Part shown: piece after piece, positions 51,315 to 60,241 of the stretch
How the letters are laid out: each line of letters begins with the position of its first letter
Numbering within the stretch: position 1 is the first letter of the stretch
The notes under the pieces: model-generated
Database searches by the model: none
What the model saw: the letters and a program-made list of their open reading frames with translations, nothing else
Told to the model about the DNA's origin: nothing
Assembly (NCBI GenBank): GCA_022843745.1
Contig: JALHNB010000015.1
Coordinates: 62,001 to 126,000 of the forward strand
Reading direction: 5' to 3'
Source: Anaerolineae bacterium
Lineage (GTDB): Bacteria > Chloroflexota > Anaerolineae > Aggregatilineales > Phototrophicaceae
Length of the DNA: 64,000 nt
Translations under genes and position numbers: made by a program

Positions 51315-51639
51315 TGAATCGCGACTGCGCGATATGCTTGTGGAAAGTCAGCGTGTTCAACGATTTGTTGCTGGTAAAACCCAGACAGAATTTGAAGGGG
51401 ATGAAGTCTTAGTTTATGCTGTACTTCATGCAATAGTTCTAATTGGAGAAGCAGCATCCCAGGTTAGCGATGAAATTCAACAAAAACACCCGGAAATCAA
51501 ATGGCGTGATATTACCGGGATGCGCAACTGGATAATTCACAATTACCGTAGAGTAAGCCTGGAAATTAGCTGGCATACTGCGAAAGTCAATACTTCTGAG
51601 TTAATCGCTCAATTAGATGCTATTTTCTCAGCCGAATAA
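51301..51639 (+). CDS. hepT: HepT-like RNase toxin
   Basis: The 112-residue protein has the HEPN motif R-x4-H-x-Y in MRNWIIHNYRRV near residue 75, the active and AMP-target site of HepT toxins (Tyr is the AMP acceptor). The helical N-terminal half (LRDMLVESQRVQRFVAGK, AIVLIGEAASQV) is also typical. It overlaps mntA by 14 bases, so both come from one mRNA. Its last 31 bases overlap the convergent HhH gene. Confidence 0.9.
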   Translation: MNERDESRLRDMLVESQRVQRFVAGKTQTEFEGDEVLVYAVLHAIVLIGEAASQVSDEIQQKHPEIKWRDITGMRNWIIHNYRRVSLEISWHTAKVNTSELIAQLDAIFSAE

Positions 51640-52490
51640 TATTTCCGGCTTTCGGCTTCGCGACCACGCACAACACGCTTGCCTTCCAGCGACCCTTTCG
51701 TCTCGGTGACGATGGTGTGCTGATTTTCCTTGCCATCGCGCTCGAAATAAACCACGACCCAATCATCTGTCTTTTCGAGCTTATGCGCCTGGGCAGTGTT
51801 CGAAAACAAGACGGTGAAATCCCAGCCTTCGCGCTTGCTGTGCATGATCGGCAGCCAGGCTTCATTGTCGGGATTAAAGCGGCGGGGCGAGATTTTTTGG
51901 AGATCGCCAGCCTTCGCACGTTTGCGATAGTCTGCGTCAATTTCCAGCAGCAAATCGACGGAAGGGGAGTTGTCTTTTTGCGATGCCTTGCCATTTGTAG
52001 GACGAGCCGGACGTTTTAACAGACTTGCCAGCGATGCCTGAACTGCTTGGACTCGGCGTTTGCCGAAGCCTTCGACGGTCTCCAGGCGACCATTATGCGC
52101 GGCTTCTTCCAACTCCGGCAGCGTGTGAATGTGCAGGCAATCGACAATGCGCTCGGCGAGTTCATGACCGATCCCCGGCACTTTCGTGAAAGCAGCTTCC
52201 GGCGGCGCATCGGATTCGAGATTTTCGAGCAGATTCGATTTGCCTGACGAAACCACTTCGCCAATAACGGCGGCTAACCCTTCGCCAATTCCCGGCAGCG
52301 TCTTCAACTCGTCCATTTTTTTGCCGGTGACAAAATCGGCAACGGGCTTATCCAGGCTGCGGATCATCTGACTGCCGGAGCGATAGGCACGCACTCGGAA
52401 GGGGTTAGTATCCTGAAATTCGAGCAGTTCGGCGATGCGTTCCAGAATATCGGCGATTTTAGCGTTGGTGGGTTTTGTCGTCGTGGTCAT
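51609..52490 (-). CDS. PolX-like N-terminal HhH domain protein
   Basis: The 293-residue protein matches the 8-kDa and helix-hairpin-helix region of family X polymerases: NAKIADILERIAELLEFQDTNPFRVRAYRSGSQMI, LKTLPGIGEGLAAVIGEVV, KVPGIGHELAERI and VEGFGKRRVQAV. The polymerase palm with its three Asp residues and the PHP domain are absent. The C-terminal 110 residues (KREGWDFTVLFSNTAQAHKLEKTDDWVVVYFER) are a separate domain. The ATG at 52490 has GGAGT 7 bases upstream. Likely a DNA-binding repair or structural protein. Confidence 0.8.
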   Translation of the reverse strand: MTTTTKPTNAKIADILERIAELLEFQDTNPFRVRAYRSGSQMIRSLDKPVADFVTGKKMDELKTLPGIGEGLAAVIGEVVSSGKSNLLENLESDAPPEAAFTKVPGIGHELAERIVDCLHIHTLPELEEAAHNGRLETVEGFGKRRVQAVQASLASLLKRPARPTNGKASQKDNSPSVDLLLEIDADYRKRAKAGDLQKISPRRFNPDNEAWLPIMHSKREGWDFTVLFSNTAQAHKLEKTDDWVVVYFERDGKENQHTIVTETKGSLEGKRVVRGREAESRKYYSAEKIASN

Positions 52491-52557
52491 GGTTTCGACT
52501 CCAGGTGAGGAAGGGGGCATTCATGTAGAGATAAATTGACTTCGCCGGAGTATCCAA

Positions 52558-52604
52558 CCCCACCCCCGACCCCTCCCCATTTCGCAAGCTCATGGAGAGG
52601 GGAG
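52558..52604 (+). repeat. Family A repeat
   Basis: CCCCACCCCCGACCCCTCC, GCAAGC, ATGGAGAGGGGAG. Confidence 0.8.
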
Positions 52605-52672
52605 GAGGAGACGCTGTCTGGCAACGTCAACACATTTTAGCTAATCTATTTGCCCTGCGTTCGTGAGGGTGT

Positions 52673-53158
52673 TTAGACGGCTTCCGTGTTAATTTCCTCG
52701 GCAAGCGCGGTGAGTTTCTTGTTGGTGTCGCCTTCTTCGTCAAGTGTCGCCTGTAAAAGATCAACAGCGATGTCGTAGCCCAAAAGCTGCGCATAGGTGC
52801 GAACCGTGCCGTAGCCAGCAATTTCATAGTGTTCGACTCGCTGTGCGGAGGCGATTAAGGCTGCGTCCAGAGCATACGACTTCTTGTTTTCTTCGATAGT
52901 TTCTGAACCTTCGGCAATGAGGCCTTTCATGGCGGGGCACGTTTCACGCTTCGGCTTTTGGTCGATGCTCTCAAAAACCTTTTCAAGTCGCTTAATATGC
53001 TCCTCAGTTTGCCCCAGGTGTTCCTGGAAAGCGTCCTGAAGGTCGGGCGAAGTCGCTGCTTTTTTCATCTTTGGCAGCGCCTTGACGATCTGATGCTCGG
53101 CATCATAGAGGTCTTTGATCTCGTGCAGAAACAATTCCTGTAAATTCTCGAACTTCAT
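52673..53158 (-). CDS. DUF892/YciE-like ferritin-fold protein
   Basis: A 161-residue four-helix protein (LQELFLHEIKDLYDAEHQIVKALPKM, LQDAFQEHLGQTEEHIKRLEKVFESI) of the YciE/YciF family (DUF892), with Glu and His residues arranged as in ferritin-like di-metal proteins. It is linked to stress response in other bacteria. AAGGA 7 bases before the ATG at 53158 fixes the start; the frame is open to 53242. Confidence 0.9.
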   Translation of the reverse strand: MKFENLQELFLHEIKDLYDAEHQIVKALPKMKKAATSPDLQDAFQEHLGQTEEHIKRLEKVFESIDQKPKRETCPAMKGLIAEGSETIEENKKSYALDAALIASAQRVEHYEIAGYGTVRTYAQLLGYDIAVDLLQATLDEEGDTNKKLTALAEEINTEAV

Positions 53159-53331
53159 AACAATATCCTTTGAACCCTCGTAAGGGAATATGATCGGTTT
53201 GTGATGCGCAATCGGCACATCATTACAACCAATATAAACCACTCACATTGATGACATATGCGCCAGGCGGGGGGTTTTGGATACCCAGATTACCCAGACC
53301 CACTAACCCGAACGCATCAACCCGAACGCAA

Positions 53332-53354
53332 AAAAGCCGTTGCGAACGGCTTTT
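53332..53354 (-). terminator. Rho-independent terminator of the cNMP-binding gene
   Basis: Stem AAAAGCCGTT/AACGGCTTTT, loop GCG; on the minus strand followed by TTTTTTGCG. It lies about 21 bases after the stop at 53376. The stem resembles that at 13483 and 15118. Confidence 0.8.
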
Positions 53355-53375
53355 GGATGCGGCGATTTCAGGAAT

Positions 53376-53735
53376 CTACTGTACGATTTTGTTCATGGCG
53401 CGGAGGCGTTCGGCCATTGTGTGCATCACCTGAAGCGCGAACGTGGGCGTTTCGTGGACGAGAAACACAAAACGGTCATGATCGACAGGCACGACCAGGC
53501 AGTCGGTTTTGGCAACCGCCGAGGCGCTGCGCGGGGCTTCATCGACCAGCGCCATCTCGCCGAAGAAGCTGTTAGCACCGACGGTTTCGATAATGTGGTC
53601 ATTATAGATGATATTGACCTCGCCCTCACGGACGGCGTACATCAATTTTCCATGTTCGCCTTCCAGGAAAATGGGCTGACCCGCTTTATACTCGACCACT
53701 TCTTTGGCATTTTTGAAATAATTAATCACAGACAT
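53376..53735 (-). CDS. Stand-alone cyclic-nucleotide-binding domain protein
   Basis: The 119-residue protein is a single cNMP-binding fold: AGQPIFLEGEHGKLMYAVREGEVNII, then FFGEMALVDEAPRSASAVA, the phosphate-binding cassette with the Arg that contacts the ligand phosphate, and a short C-terminal helix. No DNA-binding or enzymatic domain is attached. GAGGA lies 9 bases before the ATG at 53735. Such domains act as sensors for partner proteins. A class III cyclase gene is nearby (54433-57087) and could supply the ligand, though this is inference. Confidence 0.9.
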   Translation of the reverse strand: MSVINYFKNAKEVVEYKAGQPIFLEGEHGKLMYAVREGEVNIIYNDHIIETVGANSFFGEMALVDEAPRSASAVAKTDCLVVPVDHDRFVFLVHETPTFALQVMHTMAERLRAMNKIVQ

Positions 53736-53956
53736 TTTAGGTATCCTCGGCAAATCGCGCTGAATAATCGAAAGATTTTAGCCCGTGCCTAAATAAGGAA
53801 CTGTTGTGTTCCAATTAAGGGTGGTTTAAGGGTTGAGGGTTCAAGGTTAATTGACGACAATATCAGGGTTAATTGGTAAAAACATCTGCTCAGAATTAGA
53901 ACAAGTGGTCAACTTTTGTGGGATTGGGTAAAATCCGGCGACTATCGTATTTAAGG

Positions 53957-54002
53957 GAGGCCAAACATGGCACAAAAGGAGGCCAAACGTGGCACAGGTT
54001 GA
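53957..54002 (+). promoter_or_regulatory. Duplicated ribosome-binding site and 11-codon upstream ORF
   Basis: A 22-base unit (GGAGGCCAAACATGGCACAA, then GGAGGCCAAACGTGGCACA) is repeated in tandem, giving two start sites. The first ATG (53967) opens MAQKEAKRGTG and stops at 54000-54002, overlapping the GTG start (53989) of the VOC gene in another frame. Confidence 0.75.
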
Positions 54003-54372
54003 TATTGTGGGCATGGTCGTGCGCGATATGGCGGCTTCGCTGCGGTTCTATCGCTTACTTGGCCTGGATATACCCGCGCAAAGCGACGCTGAAGCGCATG
54101 TCGAATTCGTGACACCGGGCGGATTCCGAATTGCCTGGGACTCGCTGGAAATGATGAAAGGTTTTCTGCCGGATTGGGTTGAGCCAGTGGGCAATCGCTC
54201 GACGCTGGGGTTCAAGTGTGAAAACGCCGCTGAGGTGAACCGACTATATGAGCAGGTGATCCAGAACGGATACACGAGCTATAAAGAACCCTGGGATGCG
54301 TTCTGGGGGCAGCGTTATGCGATTGTGAGCGACCCGGATGGGAATCACGTCGATTTGTTTGCGGGATTGTAG
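53989..54372 (+). CDS. VOC (glyoxalase/bleomycin-resistance) family protein
   Basis: A 127-residue VOC fold: VDIVGMVVRDMAASLRFYRLLGLDIP, GFKCENAAEVNRLYEQVIQNGY, and VSDPDGNHVDLFAG at the end, with metal or ligand residues in the typical positions. It starts at GTG 53989 with AAAGGAGG 6 bases upstream, one of a duplicated pair of ribosome sites. Substrate unknown. Confidence 0.9.
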   Translation: MAQVDIVGMVVRDMAASLRFYRLLGLDIPAQSDAEAHVEFVTPGGFRIAWDSLEMMKGFLPDWVEPVGNRSTLGFKCENAAEVNRLYEQVIQNGYTSYKEPWDAFWGQRYAIVSDPDGNHVDLFAGL

Positions 54373-54396
54373 ATTGTCCGTCAATATACGTGATAA

Positions 54397-54420
54397 GGGC
54401 GCAAGGCCTTGCGCCCCTAC
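54397..54420. repeat. Family B palindrome
   Basis: A perfect 20-bp palindrome (GGGCGCAAGG/CCTTGCGCCC) followed by CCTACAAA. It lies between the convergent VOC and cyclase genes. Confidence 0.8.
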
Positions 54421-54432
54421 AAACATGCGCCC

Positions 54433-57087
54433 TTACGAGCCACCGAGGACGAAATCCAGCGCATGTTCAAGCGACATCGCGCGACCTTGAACCTGCGCTG
54501 CTGCCCAACTTTGCTCGTCGTCACGGATCGAAGCAAGTGTACGGTCATATTCTTCCTGATCGCTGGGTTCGAGTGTCAGGTCTTCAGATTCGATTAATAC
54601 ACCAATCGCCGCGCAGAGCCGCACCGCCCGATTTATCTCGCCCAAGCGCTGGAAAGCACCTGCCATGCCGATCAAAGCCGCGACGATGAGGTCGGTTTCA
54701 TCAAGGTCGCGCAGCAGGCTCAGCGTATCGAGCGAGAGATCGACGACGCGCTGATAATTGCCCATCTCGCGCTCGGCGGCGGCGATATTGAGCATGACGA
54801 CACCGATGCCGTAGGGAATATCCAACTGAGTATAAAGTTCGAGGCTTTCGTTATAGAGTTCGACAGCCTGAGTATGCTTGCCCTGTGTACGCAGCATATC
54901 GGCGAGATTATTGAGGACGCGGGCGCGACCTTCGGGGCTGCCGCTGGCACGTTCGACCTCCAGACCCTCGCGGTAAAACATCTCGGCATCGTTGTAATTG
55001 CCCAACATGCGGGCGACAGTGCCGAGGTTATCCATCAGGCGGCCATTGGCAAGCGGATGCTCCAGAAGTGCCAACGTTTCGGAAAAGTAGTGTTCTGCCC
55101 CAGCATAGTCCCTGTGAAATGACCTGATTTCACCAAGCTCGGTCAGGCAGGTAATTTCTCCGTCGAGATCGCCTACGGCCTGAAAAAGCGCGAGGCTCTG
55201 TTTCAGTAACGCTTCGGCCTTGGGGTAATCCGAGCGAAAAAATTCCAGCCGAGCTGCACCACGCAAAATTCTCGCCCGCAGCAAGTCGGGCATCTTATCC
55301 TGAACACGGAGCACCTGCCCAAGCCGTTGATGGGCTTCAGCCAGATGGCTGTGAACCAACCAGAGCCGCCAGATGACCGCCGAAATACGTCCGAGCGTTT
55401 CATATTCATTTTGTGCCAGCGACCAATCCAGCGCAGTGCGCAGATTAAAATGCGCTTCTTCCAGGTCGATATACCATGATGCCTGGGCTGCCCCGGTGAG
55501 ATAGGGATCGGCGGTTTCGAGGTAATCGCGATAATAGACCGCGTGCTGGCGCTGTGTGGCGGACAATTCACCACTCTGCGACAGGCGTTCCAGCGCATAT
55601 TCGCGCAGGACTTCGAGCATTTCGAAACGGTCATTCTCCTGGCGAAGCAGATTGGCGCTGACCAGACGATCCAGATCGAGATTCCCGGCAACAGCGTGCG
55701 CCGCTTCAGCCGTGAATCGCCCACTGAAAACAGCCAAGTGCGCGAATAATTTTTGTGCTTCTGGCGGGAGGAGGTCATAGCTCCAATCAATCGCGCCACG
55801 CATGGTTTGCTGACGTTTGGGCAGATCGCGCGGGCCAGAACTGAGCAGGGCAAGCCGGGTGGTCAACTGCGAAACGATCTCGTCCAGTGTCAGGTGACGG
55901 ATGCGGGCTGCGGCTAACTCAATCGCCAGCGGGAGGCCATCGAGACGGCGGCAGATTTCGCCCACATGGGCAGAGTCGGCGGCGGTGGGTGTGAAGTCCG
56001 GCAGGGAAGCGTGAACGCGATCCAGAAACAGCGTTACCGAAGGGAAACGATCCCAATCACTTTGCTGGCGTTCATCCGGCACAGGCAGCGGCTCTACGGC
56101 ATAGGTGTTTTCGCCGTAGATAAACAACGCCTCACGACTGGTCGCTAAAACTTTTAAGTGTGGCGCGGCGGCCAGAAGCTCATTCACGACTGGCGCGGCA
56201 TCTAAAATCTGCTCAAAATTATCGAAAACCAGCAGCATATGGCGTTCGCGCAAATAGTCCTTGAGAGTCTCAAGCAGATTATCGCCTTCGTCAACGCCTA
56301 AAGCACGCGCGATAGTGTCCGGGAATAATTCGACCTGCTGAATGGGTGCGAGGCCGACGAAAAATACGCCATGCTCATATTCGTCGCGCAGGTTTTCCGC
56401 GATTCGAAGTGACAGGCGGGTTTTACCAATACCGCCGGGGCCGAGCAGAGTCAACAGGCGTACACGGCGCAGACGCGCATCGATTTCGTTGATTTCACGC
56501 TCACGTCCGACAAACGAAGTCAGCGAGGCCGGCAGGTTGGTAGGGCGGGGAGTCAGCGATTTCAGGGGCGCGAAATTATTGGGCTGACCGGGCAGGAGCG
56601 CGTGAAATACATGCACGGGTTCACTGAGATCGCGCAGGCGATGTGTCCCCAGGTCGCGCAGTTCAACGCCCGGCGGCAGATTATCCACCAGCGCATCACG
56701 AGTCACGCCGGAGAGCAAAATCTGAGCGCCATGTCCAGCACCGAGAATACGGGCGGTACGGTTGAGCGTGGGGCCAAAATAATCATCATCGCGCTCCTCC
56801 GCCCAACCTGTATGGAGCGACATGCGAACCCGCAGCGGCACACCCTCGGTACGTAGATTTTTTTGCGCGGCAAGAGCGGCATTGAGTCCAGCCGATGGGG
56901 TGGGGAAGACGGCGCAAAAAGCATCGCCAATGGTTTTAAAAACTTCGCCACCGCAGCTTTTGACCGCTTCATAAAGGACAGCATCATGACGGGCGAGAAC
57001 GCCGGACATAACGCTGGCATCCTGCTCCCACATCCGGGTGCTGCCTTCGACATCGGTAAAGAGAAACGTGAATATGCGCTCGGTCAT
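54433..57087 (-). CDS. Class III adenylate/guanylate cyclase-NB-ARC-TPR protein
   Basis: The 884-residue protein has three parts. First, a cyclase domain (about 1-170) with metal Asp in FLFTDVEGSTRMWE, Lys and second Asp in VFKTIGDAFCAVF, and the transition-state Asn/Arg in GPTLNRTARILG; all key residues are present, so it may make cAMP or cGMP. Next an NB-ARC/AAA ATPase (FVGREREINEIDARL, LLGPGGIGKTRLS, LLVFDNF, EICRRLDGLPLAIELAAAR). Then many TPR repeats. It is a typical Chloroflexota/Actinomycetota signalling ATPase. The ATG is at 57087. Confidence 0.93.
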   Translation of the reverse strand: MTERIFTFLFTDVEGSTRMWEQDASVMSGVLARHDAVLYEAVKSCGGEVFKTIGDAFCAVFPTPSAGLNAALAAQKNLRTEGVPLRVRMSLHTGWAEERDDDYFGPTLNRTARILGAGHGAQILLSGVTRDALVDNLPPGVELRDLGTHRLRDLSEPVHVFHALLPGQPNNFAPLKSLTPRPTNLPASLTSFVGREREINEIDARLRRVRLLTLLGPGGIGKTRLSLRIAENLRDEYEHGVFFVGLAPIQQVELFPDTIARALGVDEGDNLLETLKDYLRERHMLLVFDNFEQILDAAPVVNELLAAAPHLKVLATSREALFIYGENTYAVEPLPVPDERQQSDWDRFPSVTLFLDRVHASLPDFTPTAADSAHVGEICRRLDGLPLAIELAAARIRHLTLDEIVSQLTTRLALLSSGPRDLPKRQQTMRGAIDWSYDLLPPEAQKLFAHLAVFSGRFTAEAAHAVAGNLDLDRLVSANLLRQENDRFEMLEVLREYALERLSQSGELSATQRQHAVYYRDYLETADPYLTGAAQASWYIDLEEAHFNLRTALDWSLAQNEYETLGRISAVIWRLWLVHSHLAEAHQRLGQVLRVQDKMPDLLRARILRGAARLEFFRSDYPKAEALLKQSLALFQAVGDLDGEITCLTELGEIRSFHRDYAGAEHYFSETLALLEHPLANGRLMDNLGTVARMLGNYNDAEMFYREGLEVERASGSPEGRARVLNNLADMLRTQGKHTQAVELYNESLELYTQLDIPYGIGVVMLNIAAAEREMGNYQRVVDLSLDTLSLLRDLDETDLIVAALIGMAGAFQRLGEINRAVRLCAAIGVLIESEDLTLEPSDQEEYDRTLASIRDDEQSWAAAQVQGRAMSLEHALDFVLGGS

Positions 57088-57098
57088 TGTCGTTTCAA

Positions 57099-57135
57099 GT
57101 CGTTCGTCATTAGTCGTTCGTCATTAGTCGTTAGC
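57099..57135. repeat. Tandem 14-bp GTCGTTCGTCATTA repeat
   Basis: Two and a half copies of GTCGTTCGTCATTA upstream of the cyclase gene. The unit is similar to short repeats found in many Chloroflexota intergenic regions. The rest to 57240 has no ORF. Confidence 0.55.
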
Positions 57136-57244
57136 TTTTAGTCGATAGCTAAAGACTATGAGCTAGAGACTTCGGAGTTAACCTAACGCTTTCAAGTTTA
57201 CCGCGATTTTTATCATGTCCCTGTTAAGAATAGGGGAAAAAGAA

Positions 57245-57268
57245 AAGGGCGCAAGATTTTGCGCCCTT
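57245..57268 (-). terminator. Terminator of the 57319-57792 gene, family B-like stem
   Basis: Stem AAGGGCGCAA/TTGCGCCCTT, loop GATT. On the minus strand it is followed by TTTCTTTTTC. The stem resembles family B palindromes but lacks CCTAC. Confidence 0.72.
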
Positions 57269-57318
57269 CCAAATAATACCGAGATAAACCAAATTCTAAC
57301 GTACGCAAGTTTCTGCGT

Positions 57319-57792
57319 TTAGAACAGACCTAAAAACGTTTTCGTATGAGCAACGCGCACCCAGATCGGCACGTTCTCCGGACCACTCGCGGCGTCGTAA
57401 TCCAGCTTGACACCAAGAAGTGACAGCAGGAGGAAATGCGTTGTTACAGTCGCATCGCCATCTTTCGTGATCGCCCTTGAACTCGCCGCATAAGTGTTGG
57501 GCTGTTGATCGGCAATAATCGTGAAAGTTTCCTGACTGGTGAGCCACGCCGGAGTGTGAATCCATGCAATGGCGGTCACACCCACCGGGACGTGCAGTTC
57601 GTAGTGTACTTGTTCCACATTCAAGAGGAGAGTGCTAACCTCGGCACTCAGATCCAGAATGGTGCCGTTGGAGAGGATCACAACTGGGTCGCTACGGCAG
57701 GCGACAATGCGGGCTTGTGCTACTGCCGGGACAGCGAACACAAAAATGAGAGCGAATAATAGCAGAATTCTATTTCTTCGATGCAATGTCAT
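57319..57792 (-). CDS. Small secreted protein, unknown
   Basis: The 157-residue protein has a signal peptide (ILLLFALIFVFAVPAVAQA) and a beta-rich mature part (VVILSNGTILDLSAEVSTLLLNVEQVHYELHVPVGV, FTIIADQQPNTYAA). A Cys near the mature start (ARIVACRS) could form a disulfide. No family was recognised. GGAG lies upstream of the ATG. Confidence 0.6.
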   Translation of the reverse strand: MTLHRRNRILLLFALIFVFAVPAVAQARIVACRSDPVVILSNGTILDLSAEVSTLLLNVEQVHYELHVPVGVTAIAWIHTPAWLTSQETFTIIADQQPNTYAASSRAITKDGDATVTTHFLLLSLLGVKLDYDAASGPENVPIWVRVAHTKTFLGLF

Positions 57793-58339
57793 GGTTACGG
57801 ATTCTCCAGCGCTTTCTTGCGTATACTTACAGAATAGTCGGAAGCAATTTACAATTGCCTAAAAATTTCTGTAAGGTGATAATTTTTACAAAATTGATTA
57901 ACCAATAAATTCATATTACATTACGGCAGGTTACATCAATTATTTACTAACTTTATTTTACCGAAGAATGTTGAGGAAAAAATGGCCCGAATCGCCTGGA
58001 TTATAGTCACTTTTTTCGGAAATGCGACTTAAAACAATTTTTCATAAATGAAAGTTGCAAGGTAAAGCGTTGAAACAGCGTAAAAGCTTGCAAGGACGAG
58101 TGTTTTTACTTTCTTAATTATTTACCAATTATTTCCAGCCATCGAAAACACAAAAATCAAACCGCTGATGCGGATCGAGCCGCGCGAATATCTACCCCCG
58201 GACGGCAATACTTTATTACACTGCCGCTATAACATTTCCGAATATTTCATTAAAATATTCATCACTCTAAAAATCTGATCGTATAATGAAGTTAGTAAAA
58301 CACTCCATTCAATCTGAACTCATTTAAGGGACTAGCCCT
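57793..58339. promoter_or_regulatory. Long AT-rich divergent intergenic region
   Basis: About 550 bases, AT-rich, between two divergent genes. It must contain two promoters. A 16-codon ORF (ATG 57982, GAGGA 6 bases before) reads MARIAWIIVTFFGNAT, with no homology known to me. The hairpin-like GCGTTGAAACAGCG near 58068 is weak. No tRNA or riboswitch was recognised. Confidence 0.4.
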
Positions 58340-60214
58340 GTGTCATATAATCTGGTTGTCATATTTCTGGGAGTTACGGCGGTTTTACCGGCTATTCTGG
58401 CAGCACGTGCCTGGAATCAACGCCGCACCGCTGGCATGATCGCCGTCTCGATGGCGGCTTTGATGAGCGCGATTACCGCCTGGGTGCTCATCTATTTATT
58501 GGAAGTGCGCGGCTCCGATCCCATGATGAAAGCCTTTGCATTTCAGGCAAAATTTCTCTGCATTGTAGCCATTCCCGTTATCTGGCTCGTTTTTTCGTTA
58601 TACTATAGTGGGCGCGGTGCGTGGGTCACATGGCGCACTCTGCTGCTCCTGAGCATTGTCCCGGTGATTACGACAGTTATCATATGGACGAACGATTCGC
58701 ATCATCTGATGTGGGGAAACCGCGAGATGATTCAGAATGGCGAACTTTTCGTCTTCATCAGCGAAACAAATATATGGTTCTGGGTTCACGCTGCTTACTC
58801 CTACATCCTCATTCTGGGGGGTGATTATTTACTTTTCCGCCAGTTTTCGAGTTCACCCAGCCTCTATCGTCGGCAGCTCATCGCGCTGCTGGTGGGCGTC
58901 ATAGTGCCGCTGATCGCCAATGCCGTCACCATTTTCAGCACAATCCCGCTGGATTTGACACCGTTTGGGTTCGTCGTCACCGGGGCGACGATCATGTGGG
59001 GGCTGCTGCGTTATCAACTGCTGGATTTATCGCCGATTGCTCGTAATCTGGTGATCGAAAGCATGGCAGATGGTATGATTGTGCTGGATCGGCAGGCACG
59101 GATAGTCGATCTGAATAGCGCCGCGCAAAAAATAATCGGCAAAGATTTGGCATCTGTTATCGGCAAAACGATCCACGAAGCCATCAGCAACATCCTCACG
59201 CCGCAGCCGGGATTGATGGAGCGTTACAGCTCAGAAAATACGGTTCAGGGCGAGATCGTTCTCAAAAATGGCACAACCACACTGGACGTGCGCGTTTCAC
59301 CGCTGCATGATCGCCAGGGAAAGCTGACGGGGCGTGTCGTCATGTTCCGCGACATCACCGAGCGGAAACTCGCTGAACAGCAAATCCAGGATCAATATGA
59401 AGCGCTGGTGAAAGCGAACCAGGAACTGGCGCTGGCTCGTAAACAGGCTGACCAGGCGAATGTGATGAAAAGCCAGTTTTTGGCAACCATGTCGCACGAA
59501 CTGCGCACACCGCTGACCGCGATTATGGGTTACACCGAGATTCAAGTGGCGGGCATGGCGGGCGATCTGACCCCGGAGCAGCTCAATTACCAGAACCGCG
59601 TCCTGGCAAACGCCGAACATCTGCTGGGGCTGATTAACGACGTGCTGGACTTGTCGAAAATCGAAGCAGGCCGCATGGAACTGGTTCACAGGCCGTTCAG
59701 TGTGCGAAATTGGGTGGATGAAATCGTCGCACAAAACAAGGTGTTGGCGGAAGAAAAGGGGCTGGATTTCGAAATCGAACTTGAGCCGCAGATGCCGGAA
59801 ATGGTCGTGGGCGATGCCGCGCGACTCAAGCAGATCGCTATCAACCTGGTCTCAAACGCGATCAAATTCACCGACAAGGGCGGCGTTAAAATGCAAGTGG
59901 GGCGAAATGATCTCGATACCTGGAAGCTGATCGTCAGCGATACGGGGGTTGGCATTCCGGTTCATGCGCAGGACACGATTTTTGAGGAATTCCGGCAGGT
60001 CGATAACACGTCTACAAGGCGGCACGGCGGCACCGGGTTGGGGCTGGCGATTGTGCGCAAGCTGGCGCTGATGATGGGGGGGAGCATCCGCGTCAAAAGC
60101 GAATTGGGAAAGGGCAGCACATTTACGATGATTTTGCCCTATGTGAAAGAGACTGAGGCGATGGTTGTTGTGCAGAACGCGCCAGTCGAGAATTTTTTTG
60201 CAGATCACGATTAG
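58340..60214 (+). CDS. 7TM sensor histidine kinase with PAS domain
   Basis: The 624-residue kinase has seven hydrophobic segments in its first 225 residues (VVIFLGVTAVLPAILAA, MAALMSAITAWVLIYLL and others), matching the 7TM N-terminal module of histidine kinases. A PAS domain follows (IVLDRQARIVDLNSAAQKIIG), then HisKA with the phospho-His in MSHELRTPLTAIMGYTEI, and the ATPase (NLVSNAIKFTDKGG, VSDTGVGIPVHAQDTIFEEFRQVD, GTGLGLAIVRKLALMMGG). GTG start at 58340 with AAGGGAC upstream. It begins a three-gene operon with two response regulators. Confidence 0.94.
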   Translation: MSYNLVVIFLGVTAVLPAILAARAWNQRRTAGMIAVSMAALMSAITAWVLIYLLEVRGSDPMMKAFAFQAKFLCIVAIPVIWLVFSLYYSGRGAWVTWRTLLLLSIVPVITTVIIWTNDSHHLMWGNREMIQNGELFVFISETNIWFWVHAAYSYILILGGDYLLFRQFSSSPSLYRRQLIALLVGVIVPLIANAVTIFSTIPLDLTPFGFVVTGATIMWGLLRYQLLDLSPIARNLVIESMADGMIVLDRQARIVDLNSAAQKIIGKDLASVIGKTIHEAISNILTPQPGLMERYSSENTVQGEIVLKNGTTTLDVRVSPLHDRQGKLTGRVVMFRDITERKLAEQQIQDQYEALVKANQELALARKQADQANVMKSQFLATMSHELRTPLTAIMGYTEIQVAGMAGDLTPEQLNYQNRVLANAEHLLGLINDVLDLSKIEAGRMELVHRPFSVRNWVDEIVAQNKVLAEEKGLDFEIELEPQMPEMVVGDAARLKQIAINLVSNAIKFTDKGGVKMQVGRNDLDTWKLIVSDTGVGIPVHAQDTIFEEFRQVDNTSTRRHGGTGLGLAIVRKLALMMGGSIRVKSELGKGSTFTMILPYVKETEAMVVVQNAPVENFFADHD

Positions 60215-60241
60215 CATGTTGTTTGTGCGGGAGAACAGGGA

